From Prevotella sp. oral taxon 475 (GTDB lineage: Bacteria; Bacteroidota; Bacteroidia; Bacteroidales; Bacteroidaceae): 64,000 nucleotides of DNA. A program made the position numbers and the translations under genes. Location: positions 186,001 through 250,000 of the forward strand of contig NZ_CP072334.1 of the NCBI RefSeq assembly GCF_018127805.1, given 5' to 3'. Shown piece after piece: positions 55,280 through 63,022 of the stretch (positions are counted from its first letter, which is position 1; the number at the start of each line of letters is the position of its first letter). Under the pieces are notes generated by a model. That model worked only from the letters and a program-made list of their open reading frames with translations. It was not told where the DNA came from and ran no database searches.

Positions 55280-57346
55280 ATGAAAAAAAATCTCTTACCT
55301 CTCTTTTTGTTCTGCTCTCTCTCTGCCATGGCGCAGCAGGAAGGAGCATTCGTGATTCGCGGAACCATGCAAATCGACTCGCTGCGCTACACTCCGCAGA
55401 CGGTAAAGAAGGTGTATCTCACGCATGAAGTCAACGGACAGGAAGTCGTTGTCGACTCGGCCGTCGTTTCAGACAAGGGTTTTACCTTCACGGGAAAGGC
55501 TCCCGGCGTGCTCGCTCCCTATCATATTTCCGGCTTCGATAATGGTTCGATTCAATTGTTTCTTGAACCGGGAGACATCACCGTCTTACCTTTCAATGCC
55601 CGTTTCCCTGTCGGGGCGCGGGTGAAAGGCACGCCGACCAACGACCTTCTCTTGGCTTATCAGGAGCAGGAAGATGCCAATGCTCAGGTGGCCAAAGAAC
55701 GAATGGAGAAGATGATGGCAGCTTTACCTGCCGAAGTGCGCAACAACGACAAGGCGTTCTATCCCTATCAGCGCGCCACTTATTATGTCAACAGTCTCTC
55801 GCATCGCACCTCTGCCATGCAGTTTGTCGACCAACACCTCGATTCTCCGTTGTCTCTCTACATCATTAAGTACGACCTTTTCCGCTTCTTCACCCCCAAA
55901 GTGCTCGAAGAACAATATTTAAAGGCCGTGCCCTCTGCCGTTCGCAAGCATCCCATGTATCGCGAACTGGTGAATCTTGTGCGAGCAGCCAACCTTCAAG
56001 TGGGTAAACCTGCACCCGATATCGAGGGCCTGACGCCCGACGGAAAGAACCTCAGTCTCTCCGATTTACGGGGGAAATACGTATTGATAGACTTCTGGGC
56101 ATCGTGGTGTGCACCGTGTCGTCGCGAGTTTCCCGTCATCAAACAAGTGTTGGAAGAAATGCAAGGAAAAGTGCCTTTTGCCGTGTTGAGTTATTCGATA
56201 GACAGCAAAAAGCAGGAATGGACGGACTGCATACAGCGCAACGGCCTTGTGCATGCCGATTGGTTGCACATCTCCACCTTGAAAGGATGGGGTTCTCCGG
56301 CGGCCAAGCTCTACAATGTGGAGGCCGTTCCGCGGACGGTTCTCATCAGTCCCGAGGGTCAAATCGTAGCTTTCGACTTACGTGGCGAACAGCTCATCAG
56401 CACCATGCGGAAGATCGAAAACGGCGAAATGAAGTCTCAAAAGGCCGCCCCGTCATCTACGGCTTCAGCTTCCACCGCCGGACAACAGGGCAAACCGTCG
56501 GCCGACCGACAGGCAGAGCAAGCCGATCCGGCTCTTTACCGTCAGTATGTAGCCATCGACCGTGCGTGTGAAGAGCAGATCGAAGCCGCTCTTTCGCAGC
56601 TACGCAACACCAAAGGCAGTGCCTATCTCAACACCCTCGACGGGAAAACCGATGTCGAAAGCCTTCGTTGCGCCGCCGAGATTCGGCGAACCGCCATGCG
56701 TTTGAAGCTCCTTCTGGAGAACAACGCATCTCCGTTGATGCCCCTTTTGATGGAACGCGACCTGCTTCCGCTCTTCAACAAAGAGTATGGACGGCAGCTT
56801 GCAGCCTCTGTGGCACCGCAGATACAGTCGCATCCTTACGCCCGTTCGCTCGACAACAGCGTTAAATCGCTCAACCTGATGCAAGGCAACGACGTGCCTG
56901 ACATCACTCTTCCATTGTCCGACAAAACCCAAACGCAACTGTACAACTGCCTGGGCAAGTATGTTTTGCTCACGTTCTGGGCCTCCTCCTGTCCCGATTG
57001 CCGACGCGAAATGCCCAAGCTGAAACAGCTTTATACCGACTCGCGTCAGTCGAAAGAGAAGTTTGTCATGGTGAGTTTCTCGCTGGATAAGGACGAAAAA
57101 GCTTGGCGCAAGGCTTTGAAAGAGATGGGGATCAACCGTGCCGACTGGTTGCAAGCCTGCGATTTTCAGGGCGCAGCCTCGCCGGCAGCCCGTCTTTTCG
57201 GAGTGCATGAAGTGCCGATGAACATTCTCATCGATCCCGAAGGAAAAGCCATCTCGTTCACATTGCGAGGCGACGAACTGTTGAGTCGGGTGCGTCAGAT
57301 CCTCTCCGGCGACTTGTATTACCAAAAAGAGGCACCCCGAAAATAG
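55280..57346 (+). CDS. Exported protein with two thioredoxin domains
   Basis: The 688-residue protein has a signal peptide (about 1-19, ending AMAQ), a DUF4369-type domain (about 22-115), a helical part (about 120-235), a first thioredoxin domain (about 240-380) with CAPC at 277-280 in FWASWCAPCRREFP, a Ser/Ala/Gln-rich linker (about 385-425), a second helical part (about 430-545) and a second thioredoxin domain (about 548-680) with CPDC at 571-574 in FWASSCPDCRREMP. Both have the VP-type cis-proline segment (AVPRTVLI, EVPMNILI). The second half looks like a duplication that lost the beta domain. The Trp before the second CxxC is replaced by Ser. Confidence 0.88.
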   Translation: MKKNLLPLFLFCSLSAMAQQEGAFVIRGTMQIDSLRYTPQTVKKVYLTHEVNGQEVVVDSAVVSDKGFTFTGKAPGVLAPYHISGFDNGSIQLFLEPGDITVLPFNARFPVGARVKGTPTNDLLLAYQEQEDANAQVAKERMEKMMAALPAEVRNNDKAFYPYQRATYYVNSLSHRTSAMQFVDQHLDSPLSLYIIKYDLFRFFTPKVLEEQYLKAVPSAVRKHPMYRELVNLVRAANLQVGKPAPDIEGLTPDGKNLSLSDLRGKYVLIDFWASWCAPCRREFPVIKQVLEEMQGKVPFAVLSYSIDSKKQEWTDCIQRNGLVHADWLHISTLKGWGSPAAKLYNVEAVPRTVLISPEGQIVAFDLRGEQLISTMRKIENGEMKSQKAAPSSTASASTAGQQGKPSADRQAEQADPALYRQYVAIDRACEEQIEAALSQLRNTKGSAYLNTLDGKTDVESLRCAAEIRRTAMRLKLLLENNASPLMPLLMERDLLPLFNKEYGRQLAASVAPQIQSHPYARSLDNSVKSLNLMQGNDVPDITLPLSDKTQTQLYNCLGKYVLLTFWASSCPDCRREMPKLKQLYTDSRQSKEKFVMVSFSLDKDEKAWRKALKEMGINRADWLQACDFQGAASPAARLFGVHEVPMNILIDPEGKAISFTLRGDELLSRVRQILSGDLYYQKEAPRK

Positions 57347-57424
57347 CTTTTCTCTTGTGCATCCCGCAGACCTGCGGACCTGCAACACACGCTTACCCCA
57401 CACAGCCTCTTCGCCTTTGCAAAG

Positions 57425-57517
57425 CAAAAGCTAAGAAAACGCAAGACAAAAGCTAAGAGATGGGGTTGCAAAAACTAAGAAAACGACGTGCGAAAGCTAA
57501 GCTTTTGCACGTCGTTT
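57425..57517 (+). repeat. 22-bp repeat cluster I with compensated palindrome
   Basis: Units start at 57425, 57447, 57469 and 57491. The last forms AAACGACGTGCGAAAGC (57481-57497), TAA, GCTTTTGCACGTCGTTT (57501-57517), in which the 5-bp spacers on each side (ACGTG and CACGT) are complementary. It lies between the convergent double-thioredoxin and CvfB-like genes. Confidence 0.9.
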
Positions 57518-57533
57518 TGTAAGCGGCTGATTC

Positions 57534-58376
57534 TCAAGAATGTACCAACCGGATACCTTCGGGGGTGATTTCGATCAGCCGTCGGCGGTATAAATCGCCC
57601 ACAGCCTTCTTATAAACCTTCTTACTCACGTGGAAACGACGTTTGATTTCCTCGGCATCGCTCTTGTCTCCGAGTGCGCAAAAGCCACCGTGAGCCTGGA
57701 GATCGTCGTAGAGCACCTTGGCAAAATCGACCGTTTGCTGTCTGCCCAGCGGCTGAAGGCTCACGTCTATCTTGCCGTCTTCCCGCACACCGAGGATGAA
57801 ACCTTGCATACGGTCGCCAGGATGTACCTCTTTGAACACCTGATTCTGGTAAACCAGTCCCGGATAAGCGTTATCCACGATCACCTTAAAGCCCAAATCC
57901 GTTTGTTGCCACACCAATAAGTCCACCTCATCGCCTGTACGATAAGGCGGAAAGTCCTGTAAGAAGAAGCGTTCCACCTTTGCCGAGGCCACCAATCGAT
58001 AGCTTTCCTCGTCTAAAAAGACGTAGACCGCATACCGTCGACCCATTTCCATGCGCTGTTTTTGTTCTCGGAAGGGGCAGAAGAGGTCTTTCATGAGGCC
58101 CCAATCAAGGAAAGCACCATACTCGTTCACCCAAGACACCTCCAGAAAGGCAAACTCTTCCACGCGTGCCAGCGGCTTTTCGGTGGTGGCCACGAGTCTT
58201 TCTTCCTGGTCGAGATAGATGAATACGTCCAATTCGTCGCCCGGCAGGCAGCCTTTCGGCACATATTTGGCGGGCAAAAGAATCTCTCCCTCGTCGCCGC
58301 CGTCGAGATAGAGTCCGAAATCTACCCTTCTGACAACGGTCAGTCGGTTGTTGTCTCCCAGTTTTATTCTTGTCAT
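57534..58376 (-). CDS. CvfB-like S1 RNA-binding protein
   Basis: The 280-residue protein starts MTRIKLGDNNRLTVVRRVDF and has S1-type domains: LYLDGGDEGEILLPAKYVPKG, then AFLEVSWVNEYGAFLDWGLMKDLFCPF, then VDLLVWQQTDLGFKVIV and GFILGVREDGKIDVSLQPLG, and a C-terminal winged-helix-like part (AEEIKRRFHVSKKVYKKAVGDLYRRRLI). This is the CvfB/YitL order; relatives bind RNA and affect virulence regulators in Firmicutes. I start at MTRIKLG; the longer frame runs over the divergent promoter region. Confidence 0.88.
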   Translation of the reverse strand: MTRIKLGDNNRLTVVRRVDFGLYLDGGDEGEILLPAKYVPKGCLPGDELDVFIYLDQEERLVATTEKPLARVEEFAFLEVSWVNEYGAFLDWGLMKDLFCPFREQKQRMEMGRRYAVYVFLDEESYRLVASAKVERFFLQDFPPYRTGDEVDLLVWQQTDLGFKVIVDNAYPGLVYQNQVFKEVHPGDRMQGFILGVREDGKIDVSLQPLGRQQTVDFAKVLYDDLQAHGGFCALGDKSDAEEIKRRFHVSKKVYKKAVGDLYRRRLIEITPEGIRLVHS

Positions 58377-58396
58377 TTGAAACCTATTTGTGCATA

Positions 58397-58404
58397 CAAA
58401 AATA
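58397..58404 (-). promoter_or_regulatory. -7 element of the CvfB-like gene
   Basis: The minus strand reads TATTTTTG, 20 bp before the ATG at 58376. No -33 TTG is clear. Confidence 0.45.
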
Positions 58405-58427
58405 CGTAAAATGCAGCATATTTGTCG

Positions 58428-58435
58428 TAACTTTG
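58428..58435 (+). promoter_or_regulatory. -7 element of the uracil permease gene
   Basis: TAACTTTG fits TAnnTTTG and lies 59 bp before the ATG at 58495. The nearest TTG boxes are at unsuitable distances. Confidence 0.5.
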
Positions 58436-58494
58436 CAAAGAAAACAACTTCAACCGGCCCGTTGTCATGCAGCCAGGGCCTCAAAAACAATTCT

Positions 58495-59736
58495 ATGCAA
58501 CCCATCCATCTATCCCCCGCCAAGCGCATTGTCGTAGGCGTTCAGTTTCTTTTTGTGGCTTTCGGAGCCACCGTTTTAGTTCCGCTTCTTGTGGGTCTCG
58601 ATCCCTCTACCGCTCTTCTCACGGCCGGCCTGGGAACCTTCCTCTTTCATTTTGTCACGAAAGGTAAGGTTCCCATTTTCTTAGGGTCGAGCTTTGCCTT
58701 TATTGCGCCCATCCTCTCGGCCAGCAAACAGTGGGGTATGCCTGGCACATTGGCGGGCTTGTTGGGCGTTTCGCTGGTTTATTTTACGATGAGTGCGCTG
58801 GTGAAATGGCAGGGCCGGCGTTTGCTCAATCGTCTTTTCCCGCCTGTAGTCATCGGTCCGGTGATTATTTTAATCGGTCTTTCGCTCTCGTCGAGTGCTG
58901 TCGATATGGCGAAGAGCAACTGGCTACTGGCCTTCATCTCGCTCATTACCGCCATTTTGGTGCTCACTTTGGGGCGCGGACTGCTCAAATTGGTGCCCGT
59001 GGTATGTGGCATTGCCGCAGGATATGTTGTTGCCTGGCAGATAGGCGAGGTGGATTTCCGTCCTGTTCTGCAAGCCCCTTGGTTTGCGTTGCCAGCCTCT
59101 GTGGCTCATTTTTCTCTGCCGGAGTTCAGTTGGGAGCCGCTTCTCTTCATGATACCGGTGGCCATTGCCCCGGTCATCGAGCACATTGGCGATGTGTATG
59201 TGGTAGGAGCCGTAGCCGAAAAAGACTTCACCCAAGACCCCGGATTGCACCGAACGCTTCTGGGCGACGGCTTGGCGTGTTTGGCATCGGCCTTTTTGGC
59301 GGGGCCTCCGGTCACCACTTACTCTGAAGTGACTGGTGCAATGAGCATCACCAAGGTGACTTCGCCCGCTGTGATCCGCATTGCTGCAGTTACGGCTATC
59401 GTCTTTTCGGTGATCGGCAAATTGAGTGCGCTGCTCAGAAGCATTCCGCAGGCTGTTTTAGGCGGTATTATGCTGTTGCTTTTCGGTACGATCGCCAGTG
59501 TGGGACTTCTCAATCTGATGCGCCACAAGGTAGATCTCAATCAGACGCGGAACATCATTATCGTAGCCGTTACCCTGACAATGGGCATCGGCGGTGCGGT
59601 GTTGTCTTACGGAAACTTCGCCATCAGCGGCATCGGCTTGTCGGCCATCGTCGGTATCGTGCTGAATCTCTGCCTCCCGCAGGAGGAAAAGAAGGATAAG
59701 GAGGGGAGAAGTAAGGAGGATGTAGTAAAGGAGTAA
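58495..59736 (+). CDS. uraA: Uracil/xanthine permease (NCS2 family)
   Basis: The 413-residue membrane protein has about 14 hydrophobic segments. Family features are QFLFVAFGATVLVPLLVGL, FLGSSFAFIAPI, the motif segment PVAIAPVIEHIGDVYVVGAV with the key glutamate, and AGPPVTTYSEVTGAM. It should import uracil with protons, feeding upp. The last 17 residues (EEKKDKEGRSKEDVVKE) are highly charged and are encoded by the purine-rich GGAGAAGTAAGGAGG tract that borders repeat cluster J, so this tail seems to come from the repeat element. I start at MQPIHLSPAKRIVVG, the family start. Confidence 0.92.
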   Translation: MQPIHLSPAKRIVVGVQFLFVAFGATVLVPLLVGLDPSTALLTAGLGTFLFHFVTKGKVPIFLGSSFAFIAPILSASKQWGMPGTLAGLLGVSLVYFTMSALVKWQGRRLLNRLFPPVVIGPVIILIGLSLSSSAVDMAKSNWLLAFISLITAILVLTLGRGLLKLVPVVCGIAAGYVVAWQIGEVDFRPVLQAPWFALPASVAHFSLPEFSWEPLLFMIPVAIAPVIEHIGDVYVVGAVAEKDFTQDPGLHRTLLGDGLACLASAFLAGPPVTTYSEVTGAMSITKVTSPAVIRIAAVTAIVFSVIGKLSALLRSIPQAVLGGIMLLLFGTIASVGLLNLMRHKVDLNQTRNIIIVAVTLTMGIGGAVLSYGNFAISGIGLSAIVGIVLNLCLPQEEKKDKEGRSKEDVVKE

Positions 59737-59784
59737 GGAGAAAGTAGGAAAGGAGTAAGAAGGAATAAGGAAAGGAGTAAGTTT
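59690..59784 (+). repeat. Purine-rich tract bordering cluster J
   Basis: The stretch consists mainly of GGAGTAAGGA- and GGAAAGGAGTAAG-like words. Its first 47 bases lie within the uracil permease gene and supply its charged tail and stop codon. The same kind of tract flanks clusters A, C and D. Confidence 0.7.
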
Positions 59785-59876
59785 GAAAAGCTAAGAAAAC
59801 GCATGCCAAAAGCTAAGAAAACGGTGTGCAAAAGCTAAGAAAACGCCCTGCAAAAGTTGAGCTTTTGCAGGGCGTT
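59785..59876 (+). repeat. 22-bp repeat cluster J with compensated palindrome
   Basis: Units start at 59785, 59807, 59829 and 59851 with spacers CATGC, GTGTG and CCCTG. The last forms AACGCCCTGCAAAAG (59842-59856), TTGAG, CTTTTGCAGGGCGTT (59862-59876), again with complementary spacers. It lies between the permease and DUF2851 genes, both on the plus strand; 59877-60004 shows nothing else. Confidence 0.9.
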
Positions 59877-60004
59877 GTGTAAGTAATTGATAATCATCGG
59901 TTTATATATACAGTTTTGAAGAGAGGAGACCGACGAGGGAAATGGAAGAAAAGACGGTGCAGACTTTTTGTATCGAATGGTCGGTAAACCTCGGAAGTTC
60001 TTCG

Positions 60005-60012
60005 TAACTTTG
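60005..60012 (+). promoter_or_regulatory. -7 element of the DUF2851 gene
   Basis: TAACTTTG fits TAnnTTTG and lies 17 bp before the ATG at 60030. No TTG stands at the expected distance. Confidence 0.5.
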
Positions 60013-60029
60013 CGTTTGTAACCCCTTTT

Positions 60030-61388
60030 ATGCCAACGCCCATGGAACAACTGCTGCACTATGTGTGGAAACATCGGCTCTTTTCTCCACGCCCCCTCTT
60101 CACCACCCGGGGCGAACGGGTGGAGGTGGTCGACCCGGGGCTGCCCAATGCTAATGCAGGCCCCGACTTCTTCAACGCCAAAATCAAGATGGGCGGCATC
60201 ATCTGGGCAGGCAATGTGGAGATTCACGACCTGGCTTCGCAGTGGCATTTGCATGGACACGACCAAGATGAACGCTACAACAACGTGGTGCTTCATGTGG
60301 TGGGCAAGGCCGATAGAGAAGTCGTCACGCAGGACGGGAAGACTTTGGCGCAGGTGGTGATGGAGATTCCGCCGGAGGTGCAACGCCATTTCGACGAACT
60401 GAGAACGGCCGATCGCTATCCGCCCTGTTACAAAATCGTTCCTCATCTGCCGGCATTGTTGGTGCACAGTTGGCTTTCGGCCTTGCAAACCGAGCGGCTC
60501 GAGCAGAAAACCGAAGCGGTGTTGCGGCGTGTAGAACGCTGCGGCGGCTCGTGGGAGGCGGCTTTCTTCGTGACGCTGGCGCGTAACTACGGGTTCGGAA
60601 TCAACGGCGATGCCTTCGAGCAATGGGCCTACCGCATCCCCTTGTCTTGCGCCGAACGCTACAGAGACCAACCCCAGCAGGTGGAGGCCTTGCTGATGGG
60701 GCAGGCAGGTCTACTCGAGGAGGAAGCCATTCCGGTTAAATATCGGCAGGAAGCGGTTCAATCCGAATACTTCGGGCAGCTGAAAACGGCCTATCAACAG
60801 ATGGCCCGCGAATACAATCTTCAACCCATGCAGGCCCATCTGTGGCTCTTTCTGCGACTCCGCCCGCAAAACTTCCCCCACATCCGCCTCTCTCAGTTGG
60901 CACAACTCTATGCTTCGCGACGGGCTTCACTGGAAAAAATCGTGGCGTGCAACGACATCGGGCAGCTGCGTACAGTCCTCTCAACGACTGTTTCGCCCTA
61001 TTGGCAACGGCATTACGTCTTCGGCGGCGAGAGCAAAGCCAGCAAGAAAGCACTCTCTGTGGCTTCGCGCGATGTGCTGATTCTCAACACCGTGATCCCC
61101 GTTCTTTTTGCCTACGGTCGCCATCTGCACCGGGAGGAATGGTGCAACAGGGCTTTTCAGTTGCTGGAAGAGCTGAAAGCCGAGGACAACCACATTGTCA
61201 GGATGTGGCAAGCGTGTGGCTTAGCGGTGAGCCATGCCGGCGATACGCAGGCCTTGATACAACTGAAAAATGAATATTGTGACCGAAAGGGTTGCCTGAA
61301 ATGCCGCATCGGCTATGCTTATCTCAAGAGAAAATCTGGCATGGAAGGCAGCCCGGAGAGGCCTTTGAGGCCGGTTCTGGCTCCCTAA
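60030..61388 (+). CDS. DUF2851 family protein
   Basis: The 452-residue protein has no signal peptide. It shows the family segments LLHYVWKHRLF, GERVEVVDPGLPNANAGPDFFNAKI, GNVEIHDLASQWHLHGH, YNNVVLHVVG and, at the C-terminus, YCDRKGCLKCRIGYAYLK with a CxxC pair. The N-terminal part resembles a nuclease-like fold with its conserved acids and histidines, but no activity is established to my knowledge. The start could also be the second Met (60042, MEQLLHYVW). Confidence 0.85.
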   Translation: MPTPMEQLLHYVWKHRLFSPRPLFTTRGERVEVVDPGLPNANAGPDFFNAKIKMGGIIWAGNVEIHDLASQWHLHGHDQDERYNNVVLHVVGKADREVVTQDGKTLAQVVMEIPPEVQRHFDELRTADRYPPCYKIVPHLPALLVHSWLSALQTERLEQKTEAVLRRVERCGGSWEAAFFVTLARNYGFGINGDAFEQWAYRIPLSCAERYRDQPQQVEALLMGQAGLLEEEAIPVKYRQEAVQSEYFGQLKTAYQQMAREYNLQPMQAHLWLFLRLRPQNFPHIRLSQLAQLYASRRASLEKIVACNDIGQLRTVLSTTVSPYWQRHYVFGGESKASKKALSVASRDVLILNTVIPVLFAYGRHLHREEWCNRAFQLLEELKAEDNHIVRMWQACGLAVSHAGDTQALIQLKNEYCDRKGCLKCRIGYAYLKRKSGMEGSPERPLRPVLAP

Positions 61389-61410
61389 AACAGATGGATT
61401 TGAAAAGGAA

Positions 61411-61809
61411 ATGAACTATATTTTTGAAACAGAAATGGATGTTCGCGACTACGAATGCGACATCCAGGGCATTGTCAACAATGCCAATTATTTGCATTAT
61501 GCCGAACATACGCGGCATCTCTTTTTGCAGAAAACAGGTCTGAGCTTTGCCGGTCTGCACGAAAAAGGGGTGGATGCCGTGGTGGCTCGCATGAATCTGC
61601 AATACAAAGTGCCGCTCCGGTGCGACGATGTCTTTGTATCGCGCCTGGCATTGAGCCGAGAAGGCATCCGATATGTGTTCCATCAAGACCTGTTTCGCAA
61701 GAGCGACGGTAAGCTGAGCTTTCGAGCCAGCGTGGAATTGGTATGTCTGGTGAACGGAAAACTGGCTCGCAGCGAAGAGATAGACGCTGCCTTCCAACCC
61801 TATCTCTAA
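61411..61809 (+). CDS. Acyl-CoA thioesterase, 4-hydroxybenzoyl-CoA thioesterase-like (hotdog fold)
   Basis: The 132-residue protein fits a single hotdog domain: MDVRDYECDIQGIVNNANYLHYAEHTRHLF contains the DxxGIVNNANY motif with the catalytic-type Asp, followed by RMNLQYKVPLRCDDVFV and SFRASVELVCLVNGKLARS. It probably hydrolyses acyl-CoA esters; the substrate is unknown. It lies 22 bp after the DUF2851 gene on the same strand, so the two may be one operon with dprA. Confidence 0.9.
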   Translation: MNYIFETEMDVRDYECDIQGIVNNANYLHYAEHTRHLFLQKTGLSFAGLHEKGVDAVVARMNLQYKVPLRCDDVFVSRLALSREGIRYVFHQDLFRKSDGKLSFRASVELVCLVNGKLARSEEIDAAFQPYL

Positions 61810-61891
61810 CGCTTCGCTCTGCCGAAAAGGAGGCCTCCCGGCTGCTTCGACAAGGCTTTCGGGCTGTCTCTCTCCTCAAAAGAAATACCTG

Positions 61892-63019
61892 ATGAACGAA
61901 AATGAAAAACTGTATGCCATTGCACTGACTCGCCTCAACTACTTCAATCTGGCGGGTTTGGCAGAACTCTATCGTCGATTGGGCTCTGCTACGGCCGTGG
62001 TAGAACATCGACAAGACATCCGAGCGGTGTTGCCCAATGCCTCGCCAAGGCTTGTCGAGGCGATGAAAACAATCGATCGGCATCTGCGCCTCGCTGAAAC
62101 CGAACTGGAATATAATGCCCGCAACGGCATTGAAACGCTCTGTATGGCCGACTCTCGCTATCCGCAGAGACTCAAAGAGTGTGATGATGCACCGCTGGTG
62201 CTCTTTTATAAGGGTACGGCCAACCTCAATGCGCCGCGTGTGGTCTGTGTGGTGGGCACACGGCGGTGCACTGTTTATGGGCAAGACCTTGTTCGGCGAT
62301 TGATGCAAGACCTCCGGTCGCTTTGTCCAGAACTGCTCGTCGTCAGCGGTTTAGCTTATGGCGTGGATATCAATGCCCATCGTTGTGCCTTGCAAAATGG
62401 GTTTCCTACGGTGGGGATTCTGGCTCACGGACTGGATGATCTCTATCCTCCGAGACACCGACCAACGGCCGACGAGATGGTGAAAAATGGCGGACTGCTC
62501 ACCGAATTCCTTACTAATACCAATGCCGATAAGCTGAACTTCGTGCGGAGAAACCGCATCGTGGCAGGTATCTCGGATGCTTGCATCGTGGTAGAGAGTG
62601 CTGCGCATGGCGGTGGACTGATCACTGCTTCTATTGCCAACAGCTATGGGCGCGACGTTTTTGCCTTTCCCGGTGCCGTAGGGGCTCCCTATAGCGAGGG
62701 TTGCAACCATCTGATACGTGACAATAAGGCCGCCTTGATCACTTCGGCCCTGGACTTTGTTCGGGCTATGAACTGGGAAGACGAACTGAGATGCCGACAG
62801 AAGGGACGACTGGCGGTGGAACGGCAACTCTTTCCCGACCTGTCTGCCGAGGAGCAACGCATTGTAGCTACACTTCAAAAACACAACGACTTGCAAATCA
62901 ATATGCTCTCTGTGCAGGCCGGCATTCCCATTTCGCACCTCACTTCTCTGCTCTTTCAACTCGAAATGAAGGGCGTCATCAAGATGTTGGCTGGCGGGAC
63001 CTACCACCTTTTGGGGTGA
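61892..63019 (+). CDS. dprA: DNA-processing protein DprA
   Basis: The 375-residue protein has an N-terminal SAM-like part (about 1-75), a Rossmann-like DprA domain (about 80-290) with VVCVVGTRRCTVYGQDLVRRL, LLVVSGLAYGVDINAHRCAL, GILAHGLDDLYPPRHR, FVRRNRIVAGISDACIVVES and GGGLITASIANSYGRDVFAFPG, and a C-terminal winged helix (about 320-375). DprA protects incoming single strands and loads RecA in natural transformation. It ends 3 bp from the convergent barrel gene; no terminator is seen. Confidence 0.95.
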   Translation: MNENEKLYAIALTRLNYFNLAGLAELYRRLGSATAVVEHRQDIRAVLPNASPRLVEAMKTIDRHLRLAETELEYNARNGIETLCMADSRYPQRLKECDDAPLVLFYKGTANLNAPRVVCVVGTRRCTVYGQDLVRRLMQDLRSLCPELLVVSGLAYGVDINAHRCALQNGFPTVGILAHGLDDLYPPRHRPTADEMVKNGGLLTEFLTNTNADKLNFVRRNRIVAGISDACIVVESAAHGGGLITASIANSYGRDVFAFPGAVGAPYSEGCNHLIRDNKAALITSALDFVRAMNWEDELRCRQKGRLAVERQLFPDLSAEEQRIVATLQKHNDLQINMLSVQAGIPISHLTSLLFQLEMKGVIKMLAGGTYHLLG

Positions 63020-63022
63020 TGG

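Noticed and set aside
59835..60671. 278-codon minus-strand frame
   Set aside because: Antisense to the DUF2851 gene and running into repeat cluster J; no family resemblance.
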